Assembly (NCBI RefSeq): GCF_047948215.1
Contig: NC_134464.1
Span: forward strand, 33,603,020-33,667,019
From: Lycorma delicatula
Lineage: Eukaryota; Arthropoda; Insecta; Hemiptera; Fulgoridae
DNA length: 64,000 nt
Direction of reading: 5' to 3'
Made by a program: the position numbers and the translations under genes. Shown piece by piece: positions 22,556 to 34,933 of the stretch; position 1 is the stretch's first letter, and each line of letters begins with the position of its first letter. Under the pieces are notes generated by a model. The model had not been told where the DNA came from and ran no database searches. It was given only the letters and a program-made list of their open reading frames with translations.

Positions 22556-23535
22556 GGAAATAAAATACATAAAATTTGTCTGTTTGTTTGCTACCACATC
22601 ACGCGAGAATCAACCGACCGATTACTTTCAAATTTGCAGGGTACATTCGTGTTAACTCACCGGGTTGGTGTAGTGGTAAACTCGTCATCGCAAATCAGCT
22701 GATTTAAGTCAAGAGTTCTAAGTTTCAAATCCTAGTAAAAGCATTACTTTTATACGGATTTGATTACTAAATCGTGGATAACGTTTTTCTTTAGTAGTTA
22801 GTAGTTGGGTTTCATTTAACCACACATCTTAGGAATGGTCAACCTGAGACTGTACAAGACTACACTTCATTTACAGTCATACATATCATCCTCACTCATT
22901 CTCTGAATTAATACCTTACGATGGTTTCAGAAGCTAAACAGAAAAAGAAGAAGATACATTCGTGTTATCCTAGGGAAGGTTTAAAGCCATCTAGTTTAAA
23001 GCCATCGGCCGAGGTTCTAGCTCTCTTGAAGGTTAAGATATTAAAAATATTCATTATTTCTTCGCCCCCAAGGAGGATGAAGTTGTGAATTAAAAATATT
23101 CATTAAGGAAAAAATTTATTAATTTTTTATCTTTATTATTGTTTCTGTCAACGTGGCAAAGAAATAAGTTATGAATTTTTCTTCGTCAAAGGTATGTGTA
23201 CTTTAGTTACCGTAGTTACTATTATTCTATCCTTTGTAATTAAGTTTCTTTTTCAGGTTTCTGTAAAGCCTAAATACTATAATTAATATTTATTAGTAGT
23301 ATTCTCACAAATATGAGGACAAAGTAAATTGCGGGAATCCAGGGAGTGGAACCCTCTGGTTAGATGGGAATGGCGACCGAACCAAGCTTTGCGGGTGCTC
23401 CAGGGCGACAGTCCCCTGAAAATTTTGAATGGCGAACGAAGAGAGCTCTGCTGCCATGAGGAAGGCCCTTGGAGGCCCAGTGGAGCCCCGGAGTTGGCTC
23501 CGGGATTCTCCAGGGCTGCTGGACGGGCTGGCTAG
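22556..23535 (+). mobile_element. Helitron-like element, second family (copy K1), split by SINE1
   Basis: Blocks TTTGTTTGC..CATCACGCGAGA, ATTAAAAATATTCATTAAGG, AGAAATAAGTTATGAATTTT, CAGGTTTCTGTAAAGCCTAA and a G+C-rich 3' end occur in the same order on the minus strand at 33567-34143. The G+C-rich end runs to GGCTGGCTAG followed by T, a Helitron-like CTAG end. A SINE lies at 22655-22954. The short open frames in the G+C-rich part have no recognisable motif. Confidence 0.5.
22655..22954 (+). mobile_element. Full-length tRNA-derived SINE1 (copy C) with 13-base target duplication
   Basis: A 300-base insertion is flanked by perfect copies of TACATTCGTGTTA at 22642-22654 and 22955-22967. It starts with tRNA-like sequence: A box TTGGTGTAGTGGTAAACTCG (22665-22684) and B-box-like AGTTTCAAATCC (22721-22732). 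The body and the A-rich tail CTAAACAGAAAAAGAAGAAG follow. SINEs of this kind are transcribed by RNA polymerase III and moved by a partner LINE. The partner is not known here. Confidence 0.8.
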
Positions 23536-23928
23536 TATACTATATTTTTTTAATAAAATTATTGAACAGCTTATGCTGCAAATATATGAAGCAAATCACA
23601 GGAAAGAATGAATGTGAGGAATATATAAGAAATTATGAAAATTTGATAATAAAATACTTATTTTATTATCAAAAAATATATATATACTACGTAAAAAAGG
23701 TAAAAAAAAAAAAAAGGTAAAATATACTACGATTTTCCCTTGGAATAAATATACTAGCAAAGTATAACTAAATAAATTGTGTAAAACGAAATACTCGACA
23801 TTCAAGTTAATTTGTGAAAAGCTAACAACCAAGAATAATGTTTTTTTTTTTTTTTACTAAATAAATGGTTTTTAATTGGTCTACAATTAATATTAAGCAA
23901 CAGTAGTAATTGAAGAACATAAGAAAGA
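23536..23928. other. A/T-rich spacer
   Basis: Low-complexity A/T and poly(A)/poly(T) runs between the Helitron-like element and the LINE fragment; no gene. Confidence 0.55.
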
Positions 23929-24846
23929 AGCCGTAATAAGAAAGGGAGTCCGAAAAGGATGTTCCCTATCCCCGTTACTTTTTAATCTTTACATAGAACT
24001 AGCAGTTAATGAAGTTAAAGAACAATTTAGATTCGGAGTAACAGTGCAAGGTTAAAAGATAAATATATATTTGCTGATGATATAGTAATTCTAGGTGAGA
24101 GTAAAACGATTTAGAAGAAACAATGAATGAAATGGTTAAAGTCCTACGCAAGAACTACCACATGAAAATAAACAAGAACAAAACGAAAGTAATGAAATGT
24201 AGTAGAAATAACTAAGATGGACCACTGAGTGTGGAAATAGGAGGAGAAAAGATTATGGAGGTAGAAGAATTTTGTTATTTGAGAAGTAGAATTACTAAAG
24301 ATGAACAAAGCTGGAGTGATATAAAATACTGATTAGCACAGGCGAAACAAACCTTGAGTCAGAAATACAGTTTGTTTACATCAAAAATTAATTTAAATGT
24401 CAGGAAAAGATTTTTGAAAGTTATGTTTGGAGCGTCGCTTTATATGGAAATGAAACTTGGACGATCGGTTTACCTGAGAAAAAAAGATTAGAAGCTTTTG
24501 AAATGTGGTGCTATAGGAGAATGTTAAAAATCAGATGGTTGGATAAAGTGACAAATGAAGAGGTGATGCGGCAAATAGATGAAGAAACAAGCATTTGGAA
24601 AAATATAACTAAAAGAAGAGACAGACTTATATAGGCCACATATTGAGGCATCCTAGAATAGTCGCTTTAATATTGGAGGGACAGGTAGAAGGAAAAAATT
24701 GTGTAAGCAGGCAACGTTTGAAATATGTAAAACAAATTATTAGGGATGTAGGATGGAGGGAGTATACTGAAATGAAATCACTAGCACTAGATAGGGAATC
24801 TTGGAGAGCTACATCAAACCAGTCAAATGACTGAAGACAAAAAAAA
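23929..24846 (+). pseudogene. LINE reverse-transcriptase fragment, frameshifted copy
   Basis: The plus strand encodes, in broken frames, IRKGVRKGCSLSP (RT block 3), FADDIVIL (the catalytic FADD block, 24073-24096), NKNKTKVMKCSRN, MWCYRRMLKIRWLDKVTNEE and, at the end, RESWRATSNQSND. The 3' end is TCAAATGACTGAAGACAAAA. It matches the minus-strand copy at 34934-35862 closely and starts within a few bases of the same point. Several stops and frameshifts make it non-functional. Confidence 0.8.
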
Positions 24847-27800
24847 ATTATTATTACAATGAAAAATAGGAAGCCTTGTATAATCCAGTAGAGTACACAG
24901 CTACTAGCTTCACGTTTTGTTTAATCTCCTCCTTTTCAAATGGTAGGAGAAAATTAGTTCTTGAAATTTACACAGACGTAATTGATTACTATCCTATCGA
25001 TTCATAACAAGAAATAACTGATCTTGTAGTTACTAGAAGTTTTTCCAGAATATTTGGAAGTAGGGTAGGTTTTGAACGACTTTCCATCACATTCATTAAA
25101 AGAGGAAGGAATAAATGAAATAAAAGACAGAGGGAAAAGGAAAAGAACAATCAGCACACAGAAAACTGGCTTTGATCAGGGAGTTTACCATCTTATCCAG
25201 GATAATTTATATACCTTAAATTCTAAAAGGGGATATTCTTCTCAAAAATAAGAAATAACTCGGGCAAGGATTGCGAAAGAAAGTTAAAAGGTAATTTCTC
25301 TCATATCTCACCATTTAGCCGACATACTACTCATTTTCAGCATGGCTAGCCAATCAAATTGCAAGTAATAACTAGTCCTACACGTAATTTATTTTAGTCT
25401 AGGGATTACTTTTATGTAGAGTTTAAAATTTCACTGAAACGTTTTGCACCTGATTCTAAAATTTAAAATTTCAACTTATCTACAACTACCTGGAAACAAC
25501 TAAGAATTCTTTATTAAAAAAGCTAATACCAATAATGAAATAACAATTCATGTGGAGTTTAGGAACGATAATAGAGAGGTTTAGGCAATCTAACAAAAGA
25601 AATACAAGTTCTTAGATGTGCTAAGTGAAAAGAAGCACAGCCAAGAAAACAGTATCATATGGACAGGTTTATTAAGAAAAATGAAAAAAAAAACAAAGCT
25701 TTTTCTTTGTCTAATATGGAATTGTTTATGAGAATGCTGATAAAATTCAACAGAAAACTGGCGCCTTCTCTGAGGATAGTACAGAGTTGGCTATGTAATA
25801 AAAATCATTACTTTCAGAGAAAGCAATCAGAATAACAATTAGTGTACCTTACAGAAAGTAAATCTGATTGGAATTTCATATAACTCAGATTATTTTTATT
25901 TATCACAGTTATACAATAAAGCAAGAACAGGCAATGTAAAGAAACAAATTAATTTCCATTTTATTGTCGGGCATTATTATACATCTTTAGCAGAGCACAA
26001 AACCAAATAATACTGAATAACCAAAAAATAATAATATTGAATTTTTGGTGATGTAATAAAATAAAAATTAGTTTTAAAACAAAAGTCGTTGCTGGGAGGG
26101 GTTCAGAAAATGTTAAAATAAGAAAACATATATGAAAAAAACGAACATTTTTTGTTAATTTGGGTTGTAAAAATATACCATTTTTCTCAATTTTTGTTAC
26201 AGTAATGACACATGTTACGAAATTAGATACGATTTCTCTGACAGTAATGATGTCCACTATACAAATTAGTCCTTGTGTTGAATAAAAATTGTATGGTATC
26301 ATTTGTAAAAGTAAATATCTCCTTTTTGAAGGGCTTCGCACACTGTGAATAATAATAAGTTTGACTTACTGTCGAAAGAAGAGCCTCACTTTTAACATCT
26401 TTAGTAAACCTATCATCGAAAGTTCATACGTAATTTTTGGAATGGACGGGCCTGTTAAAAAATGACATTTTTTCATAAGAGTAATGAGAAATTTCGTAAA
26501 ACAGTAATTTTGAAAAGTTAAAAATAAATTTACAAGTTGGGCTAATTGAACCTGTAATCTCATAAAATAGATTTACAAGTAAAAGAAAATAAAAAAAAAT
26601 AAAAATTTTAATAGAACTTGAAACGCGTTATAATCAGAAAGTGATAAGTGATAATCAAAAAAAGGATGTAAGCTTTCTTATAATGATCGATTATAAAAAA
26701 TAAAGAAATTTTCTAACTATTTTGAATATGTTCATGTTTATAATTTATGTAATAAGACATAATTTTTTATAACTGATGTTGATATATTTGAATATTTTAT
26801 TAGAGCCAAATATCGCGACAAAATTCCAAATAAAATAAACTTTTTAGAAGATAAGTATTTTTTTAAAAAATTAACCAATGATGAAAAGCTGTTTAATTTG
26901 GAAAAAAATATTTCTATGTTCAGTATAATTTGAAAACTTGTCTGCTAATGCCAAAAATAACATAAAAACATAATATTTTATATAAGAATAAATATATTAA
27001 AAATTCATATTAAGTTCATATTAAGTATCTGAAAAATAATAGCTATTTTAATTTATTTAAGACATAATTTAGCACAATGTGTTTTACTGTAACTATTTAT
27101 AACAATTAAACATGATTTTTAACTTGGAAATTAAGAATGAAAATGAACAAAATTTGAGATCTGATGATATAGAAAGATGAAAAAGTAAAATACTCGCACG
27201 TAGATAAAAATTCAAAATAAGAAGTTTTTTCCAATAAATAAAATATAAAACAGGAATTTTTAAAGATATACTTTTTGTACATCTGTAAAACAGATGTTGC
27301 CAATTTTATAACTAACTTGATAAAAACGTAAGGTTAGGTAATTTTCAAATGGAGAGAATTAAATCTCAGTAAGGGAAAAAAATAATTAAAATAAGAAAAA
27401 GCACTTAGGTTGTAAGTTACGGCAAATATGTTGAAATATAAAAATTAAAGTAGCGTAGAAAAGGATGTAGAATTGAATTGAATCAGACAAGCGACTGATG
27501 TCAAAACAAAATTAAACTGAATCAAATTTTAGATATAACAGACGGTTTTTTAATTAACATCAAAACGTTTAGCCACTCATCCACCCAACGGTATATTTCA
27601 TCACTGGAATCAGCAGGTAATAATTGCATTCTTGTCAAAATCAGTTTTGACATGAGTAATAAACTTTCATTATGTTTAAAATTTTGCTCGTCTTGTAAAA
27701 TATTAATTTGGCTATTTTACCCAATTTTCTTTGCCGATAGTAATGAAAGAGAAAATATTTTAAATAATATTTATTAATTTATTTTAAAATAAACTGTCTT

Positions 27801-28554
27801 ACTACCTTACCTATAAACTAAATTAACATCATTTTAAGAGCAGATTTTCCCTAATCCCAGTTTGTATGTAGAGATTCAGAAGAAAAATTATAATCCTGAA
27901 ACGGGAAATTTTTATGTTATAGATTGGACATACTACTTCTAAAAATACCTTCTAGTTGTGGCTTTAAACTATGTAGCAGTTATGCTGATATTTTACCTCT
28001 GCGGAATTAAACTATAAAGGGAAATTATATAGATAAATTCAATATTTCGATGTCAGTTTTTTGCGAATGTTTACTTTCACAATCCACTGAGTCCAAAAAA
28101 TGTAAAAAAAAAAAAAAAAATAGAAATTTCCGGCAGATCTATGTAGAAGATCTTACCTGCATTTAGATTAATATCTCTGAACTGGTTCAACATAAATTCT
28201 TTGAAAATGTGTATAAAAACTTTGGACAAAATTAAAAAAGGATAGAGATAAATTTCGCTACTATGAATTTCTTTTTTATTTATAAATATGTAAAAAATTG
28301 TGCTTTAGTATGACGAAATTATTTATTAAGTTATCTGGTAGAATTTAGAGCTAGTGTGGACTGTATTTTTGATGAGATGGTAGATGATGAAATGAAGCAA
28401 AGCTATGTTCTTCTTGAATCGTTATATTTAATTTCTTGTCACCCTTGACATTTTGAGTGAATAGTTACATTAAACTTAAGAATGTATGACACCTTAGTGA
28501 TAATTGAACTTGAACATTATCAAGAAATTATGAGTCCCCTTGAACTGAAATGAA
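24847..28554. other. Long stretch without a supported gene
   Basis: A/T-rich. Around 25590-25690 a KYKFLDVLSEKK-like segment recalls the RT C-terminus of Penelope-like elements, but the match is too short to call. A 126-codon minus-strand open frame (25961-26341) is hydrophobic and low in complexity and has no known motif. Confidence 0.45.
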
Positions 28555-28680
28555 AACACGACCGGACTGAGCGGGATCCGGCTCTCGAATGTTCGTACGA
28601 GCCTAACTTGCCGGCCAGGGCTAGTAGATGCTAAAGTGCAACACCAACCGGCTCAACATGGAACGGAACATTATCTAAAA
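28555..28680. other. G+C-rich patch, possible tRNA-related repeat
   Basis: On the minus strand it reads GAGCCGGTTGGTGTTGCACT and later CATTCGAGAGCCGGATCCC, vaguely like A- and B-box spacing. No second copy is present in the window to confirm a family. Confidence 0.25.
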
Positions 28681-29584
28681 TTCCAAATTTCAAAAACTTT
28701 ATCAAATTTATGAATGATGGAAATTCAATATTATTTCTAAGCAGTTTTATCCACATCTCAAAAACCCATTCATCAAAAAAGTTGAAATTTGGATAAATAT
28801 TTGGCTGTATATTCCAACGTTGATTTGATTTCTTAATCCAACGGACAAGGGGACATTACTATATCCATATTTCTTTCCCTAACACGAACTTTGTAGCGGG
28901 TCCTGGGAGGTGATAGACAAACTTAAAGAACAGTTGCAATATAGAAAAATGAACAACAACGATCACATGGATAAAAGCTTTATCTTACTTCTTTTTCTGT
29001 CTATCTACTATTTTCTGGTTTTTTTATATAAAAAATTTGTAACTTAAGAACAAACTTTTTGACTTAAAAATACTTGAGATATTTTAATGAAGTTTTACGT
29101 ACATCTACCCAACAAAATTTCTACAGGATAAATAATTTTTTTTAATTTTTCCTTAGAAGATTAATAAATAACATTACCGGTTATCAATGAAAAGTTTAGT
29201 AAGGATTTTCGGAACGATAATTCTAATAATTATTACTATTTTTTTTATCAAATAATTTTCATTTCTAACAAATTTATTATCTCTAACTTTTACTTACGCT
29301 ATTTACGCTGAGTTAATATAATTTTATTTTTCTTAATTATTAAAAAGATAATGTTTTGCCATTTTAGGTTCTTACACTTAATTTAAAAAATTTATATTTA
29401 TTTATATATTTTATTAAACTTTACATTAGTGATTTTGAATCAACTTGGTAGCTTACACCGTTATTGGGTAATGATCGTTAAAAAATTTTAATGTTTGAGG
29501 CTATTTTGTGGTAATCCAAAGGCCGATTCGTAAATTTTTGTAATACTATATCGATGCTTTATCCTAATCCGAAACCAAAGAAAA
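28681..29584. other. No recognisable gene
   Basis: A/T-rich filler. Confidence 0.5.
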
Positions 29585-29727
29585 GATCTAACCAGCGGGC
29601 TGACCTGTCGGCCTAGATTTACAGTCGACGGACGGTAAGGCCCGTTTGAGTAGACAACCCCGTGGGCTGTGCTTTGTTTTGGTGTGAAGGTGGCCCGGAG
29701 AGTAGGGTGAATAAAAAAAAATCCGAG
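29585..29727 (+). mobile_element. R1-like LINE 3' tail, short
   Basis: ATCTAACCAGCGGGCTGACC, GTCGGCC and AAGGCCCGTTTGAGTAGACA align with the 3' untranslated tail of the LINE at 43007-43133 (GAGCTAACCGGTAGGCCGAC, GAGGCCTATTTGAGTTTAAA). Like that tail, it ends in a short A run (29711-29719). It is a 5'-truncated insertion of a related element. Confidence 0.55.
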
Positions 29728-31969
29728 ACAAAATGTGTTCTCACTCATAAACACTTTACATATTGAATTCAATAACGAACAATTTGTTCACTGAAAATTA
29801 ATTAATCGTAAAAAAAGAAGATTTCTTATTTACCACCAACGTTTGAAATTTATTAAACATATATAAGGGTAAATCAATTCACTTTGGAAGTGTAAAGGAA
29901 TAGTAATGTTTTCTAGTGCTTAAAGGCATGAAAGATAAAACAAGAACAGTAATCTGGAATTGCTGTTAGGTTAGGGTGGTTGTGGGTTGTGGTGTTTGTA
30001 GGACAGGCTTAACTATCCGGAGCTGCTGAGTTAGATTTTGGGACTCAATCTTTCCAGGCCTGATGTTCAGCATCAGTTTAGGACTGTCTCGGATCCTTTA
30101 TCACCCTAAACGCTTCAGATGACTTCAATATTATTCTCTAAGGAAGGATTACATATATTCTCCTCCTTGTATTAAATATCCGCTTGCTTGGAATTTGTCC
30201 ATCATTTTAAATTATTATATTCATAAATGAGTAATTTTATGAATACAGTCTGCACCATAAATTAGGTTACTATTTAATCTAAAATCTTTAAGAAAGACAT
30301 TACTTATTTATAAAGACTTAGAATATAATGTATTAATACAAAAATAATTTCTGACTACAGTAAAGGAAAAAATCTTAATTTATATATATATTAAAACTAA
30401 ACCACATTAATCAGTTTATTCGTATTTCATTTGTTTGTTCGTATATTAGATAATAATTTTTCAACAAATTTCAGTGAAATTCATAGAAAAATTAATTTTG
30501 TATGAATTTTTGAAGTTTCAACTAGACTTAATAAATACTTCACAAAAGATATTATTTTACGTCTTCCGCAATTAACATGAAAATTTAATAAAAATAAAAT
30601 TTTGATTTTTTCTTTATTTAAATTTTACAAAATGTTTTTTTCTAATTATTCTATTTTAGTCAGCTTTAAAATGATAAATCAAACAACAAAATTCTTCATA
30701 CAATTTTTATTAATTAAAATCAGTTTATAAAATTTATACTACATATTCTTACTAGTTGAATTGCCTGGATTTTTTCCCGTTATACAATCTTATTTATTAA
30801 TAGAAATGAAAACACCGGGAAATACCCTTCTTTCAGGAATTTATTACTAGGAAATTACAAAAAAAAATCTTCTCTCAAGCGGTTTTTTTTTTTCATTTTA
30901 TTTGTTTCAATAAAGTTTCATTATCTTATTTACAGATAATGGATAATTACAATGTAACAAAACAAGATCTCATGAATAAACATCAAATATTTTAATTTTT
31001 TTGAAGTGAAAATTTCTTTAGGAGCATTGTACGGAGATTTTGGGATAGACTTTTTCATGGGAAAAAAAAAGAGCTGACTCGTAATCAAAACTCATCACAA
31101 GACGCTAGAGCTATATATATATATATTTATATTTTATAAATGGGTTAGTTCTCACAAAATACAACAGATGGCGCTGATGTGTGACTGCATACTTTAAAAT
31201 ATTTAATATAGTTTTTTTTTTAAATGTTGGTTTTAGTTAATTTAGAGATGAAATAGTTTTTAAAAATTAAAAATTAGTTTGAATTGATAAAATATTTATT
31301 TTTAGTAATAATAATTTATTTTAATTAAATAAATGCCTACTTAATAATTTTTAACTCCATTCAAATAATCTCACATCAATCAACGCTATCTCTTCCATTT
31401 TAAGAGAACTAACCAAGACCAGCACTATGTATATTATACATTTTAAAATTCTAAATACATGCAATTAAAGTACGTAAGTACATTCTAAAAAGAATGCGAT
31501 AAATTATACTTCTATAAATATATATACGAGTATATAGGCATAGTACACGCAACGGGGTAGATAAAGCATATATTTTATACGCCATTCGGGATATTCAAAA
31601 GAATAAAAATTATTTTTTTACATTTACAATTCCTGATAATTTACTTATAGTTAATTTACTAAAATTCATTATTATTATGAATATATATAATTATAAATTT
31701 CAAACAACCACTAAATTTATTAATAATGTATATATGAAAGAGAAAAAAACTGCCGGTGATTCACAATAATTCTCCCTCGCTAACTCACTCTTTCAATACA
31801 AATGCTCATACACGCGTATACGTATAGATTTGTATACGGTAAAGATAGACTGTGAATTATAGTTAGCCGTACCACGTTGCTTCTCGGTTGTGGCGGCGAA
31901 TCATTAACCTAGAAAATATTGTCGGTAAAGATTGCTGTTTATTGTTAAAAAATTACTTTATATGAAATA
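29728..31969. other. No recognisable gene
   Basis: A/T-rich with a short (TA)n at 31114-31126. A G+C-richer part at 29950-30120 has no identified homology. Confidence 0.5.
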
Positions 31970-32895
31970 TTTTGGTCCTGCAATTCTGTGGGGGCGAATT
32001 TCGCTCGCGCTAGTATCTCGAGAACGGTCGCCTCTAGACGCATGAGCCTAGGACCTATGGTTTTGGACGGCCGCACAGTATTCCTCTCAGTTAAGTCTTT
32101 CAAAATCGCTTTAAAAATGTTCTAGGACGCACCGTTTTTGAGATACGCCTTTTTTTTATTTAGTGAAAGATATGTCTGAGAAATCTCGTTTCTTATGTAA
32201 AATATAAATAAAATAACATCAGTTGTCAATAATTAGCTATACAAATATAAAAATTAAAAATCCACAATACCTTCTTCCGCTGAAAGTAATGATGACCGAT
32301 TGATGCAGAACATCATTATAAATTTACAGCGTTAACTGAGTAGCTGTTAGATTATAAAAACCAACAATTATTTTGAAGTTTGAAACGTAAATAATTTTAC
32401 GATCAACGATATGACAAACATATCGCTGAAAGTAATGATGACCTACTCGTCATCATAAATTTAAAATTAATCATGCTGTTTGCAGTTGAAACATATGTTG
32501 TACTATGAATTTTTTCAATAAATCAACTGTTTCGACATGTGAATACACATTCATCATTGAAAGTAGACGTTCTTTAATGTGTTCGAGAAAACCCGTGAAA
32601 AGAGACGTGGAGGTTCAATAGTCATCTTCTTTGTTGTAATTTTGGGGGCATCTCAAACCCGTGTTTTACTATGTATTTTGCAGTAAATCCACTCTTTCAG
32701 CGTAAAAATTTAACTACAAACAGGGGATAATCGTGGAAACCATACGTTCAAATGTGCGTCAAATTGGTTCTAGGGGTCAAAGGTTAAAGTGGATATTGAA
32801 TTTAAACAGTATATTCTACTTGTAAAATATATTAATTCGAAACGATTGCGATCCCATACAAGGTTTTACTTCGGCCGTGCGGTCTTAAGCACGAA
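31970..32895. repeat. Unclassified repeat-like block
   Basis: It begins with TGGTCCTGCAATTCTGTGGG and CGAATTTCGCTCGCGC and ends near CTTCGGCCGTGCGGTCTTAA. A GGCCGCAC near 32069 and a GGCCGTGC near 32874 are roughly inverted. CCGCTGAAAGTAATGATGAC and CGCTGAAAGTAATGATGACC occur at about 32278 and 32424, an internal repeat. It may be a DNA element of unknown type. Confidence 0.3.
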
Positions 32896-33059
32896 TATGA
32901 TTTTTTTTTTTTAGAATAAACGGCTCATAAAAAGATGTAAGTTTTTATTTAAATAAATCGAGAGTTTGGTTGTGATAAGGGGTTTTTAATTTTTTTTAGC
33001 CTCAGGGGCCACTGTTGTAGATATTGCTTTACAAAGTAAGATTAAATGGCAATTTTATT

Positions 33060-33125
33060 ACGTGTGAAAATGCCATGCCTGTTCGGGATTCAAACTCTAC
33101 CATTCGCCACGGAGGCCGGCATGGT
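33060..33125 (-). mobile_element. SINE2 fragment with internal deletion
   Basis: The minus strand reads GCCTCCGTGGCGAATGGTAG (A box), then almost directly AGTTTGAATCCCGAACAGGC (B box) and ATGGCATTTTCACACG. The usual ~30 bases between the boxes are missing. Confidence 0.55.
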
Positions 33126-33566
33126 ACTGTTTGTACCATGTATTATATTAAGGATAAATAAATAAATAACATATTTATCTTTCTTTTTATTATTTTTAAA
33201 AAGATAATAAATTTGAACGTTCGAACCGAAATAAATTATACAATTTTTTTTCATACTATATCCCATAACGTAGAATAAATATTTAAATCATGATTTGTAA
33301 TTAGAATATTTAAGTCTTCTTGGAACAAAATAACACGAAACTGTTTTTTTTAAATCTAAAGTAAATTAGTTAAATTTGATTTTTTCGTTTTAAATACGAT
33401 CATCATACTTTCCTCTTTGATATAGCTACTCTAGCATGAAGTACATATGTGATTGTACTATGTTAATTACCACATACATGTACATATTCTTTTTATAAAT
33501 AATATTTTACCAGAAAATAATCGTAAAGAAAAAAACATTTTTTGACCTAATTATCAATTAACTACT

Positions 33567-34143
33567 CATAGCCGGTCGCCGCTTGCTTCGTCCCTCGACC
33601 GTCTAGCTAGCGAGCTCCGCTCCTTTGATCCTGGAGCCCAAGTCGACCCAGGTAAACCATGGTGCCAACCGCGGGGTTTCCAACGTCACGGAACTTACCC
33701 CAGAAACACAGTATGGGTACCCTGGTACCCATACAGTTTGTTACCCTCATAGTTATGAAAATAATACCGATAAATAACAATTAAATTATTCAGGCTTTAT
33801 AGAAACCTGACAAAGAAGATAAATTTCAAAAGACAGAATAACAGTAACTATAATAATTAAAGTACTCATCTTTAACGACAAAAAATTCATAACTTATTTC
33901 TGTACCCATGATGTCAAAAATATAATAATGATAGGATTAATCTTTTTTTCCTTAATGAATATTTTTAATTTAAAACTTCACTCCCAAGGAGGCTAGTGCC
34001 TCGATCTACGGCTTAAAACCTTCCCTGAGATAGTACGACTGTATCCTTCAAATTTGAAAACAATCTGTCGGTTAATTCTTGCGTGATGCCAGAACAAACA
34101 AACATACAAACAAAAAAAAACAAAATTTCGACTTTATATATAA
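33567..34143 (-). mobile_element. Helitron-like element, second family (copy K2)
   Basis: It is homologous in order and orientation to 22556-23535. On the minus strand it has TTTGTTTGTTCTGGCATCAC, ATTAAAAATATTCATTAAGG, AGAAATAAGTTATGAATTTT and CAGGTTTCTATAAAGCCTGA, then a G+C-rich 3' part ending near CGACCGGCTATGAG. The G+C-rich part contains a perfect palindrome at 33711-33734. No coding capacity was seen. Confidence 0.5.
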
Positions 34144-34933
34144 AATATTGTCGACGTTTTAAAGCCAATAATTATTAATATTTTTCTTTTTATTGAAAAT
34201 CAGGGTTGAGGTAAATCTGCAATAACGTTTTCAGTTAGTGTGTCAAGGGAGCGTCAAACAGTTGACGCAGAGAGCACTTTCATAAAAACATGATTTGTAA
34301 TATTAAACTGTAAGAGAGAGAGTACCATCATCTCCATCTCGCGAGGAAATGCAAACAAGAATGAATTTCCACTTCCCGAAGAGCGCTTTGATGAAATTTT
34401 TGGAAAAGTTTGTTCATTATTTTATTCGTTAGCAGTTAGATTTCTTTCTCAAAATCCATCCACTAACTTCCTTCTATTCTGAAATGTATTATCTGTTCTT
34501 TACCGTAGAGCCTCTGTGAGCATTTTTTTACCACAGAAGCTCTACAGCAAAAAAAAAGGTTCGAGTTAAACCTTCGTTGGATTCATATAAAGAATTTGGA
34601 AAAATTCAGATTAATACATCATTTTTTTCCAATTAGTATACTTAATTTCATGAAGAAAGTTCTAATCATGGATTTATTATGTTTTTCTAAGTAGTGGCTG
34701 TACAAATCAGCCAATTTTAGATTGAAATGTTTACGTGGTAAAGGTGGATCATAATTAAAAATATGTGTAACAGGTTTAATTATTTTTAATTTTGTTCTAT
34801 CTGGAAAAACAGAAACGAATAATATTTTCACAATTACAATCAGTTCGAATAATTTTTAGTTATTTAAAAAATTTCTCATTCAAATCCGATCATCATAATT
34901 AACGATAAAAACTTATTATATGAAAAGTAAATT
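34144..34933. other. No recognisable gene
   Basis: Mixed A/T-rich sequence. A near-perfect 14-base hairpin (GTAGAGCCTCTGTG and CACAGAAGCTCTAC, 34505-34551) is the only structure noted. Confidence 0.5.

Noticed and set aside
25560..25700. Possible second Penelope-like RT piece (KYKFLDVLSEKK)
   Set aside because: Match limited to a dozen residues among stops; no GIY-YIG part or ribozyme motif nearby.
25961..26341. 126-codon minus-strand open frame, hydrophobic
   Set aside because: No recognisable motif or signal of selection; such lengths occur by chance in A/T-rich DNA.
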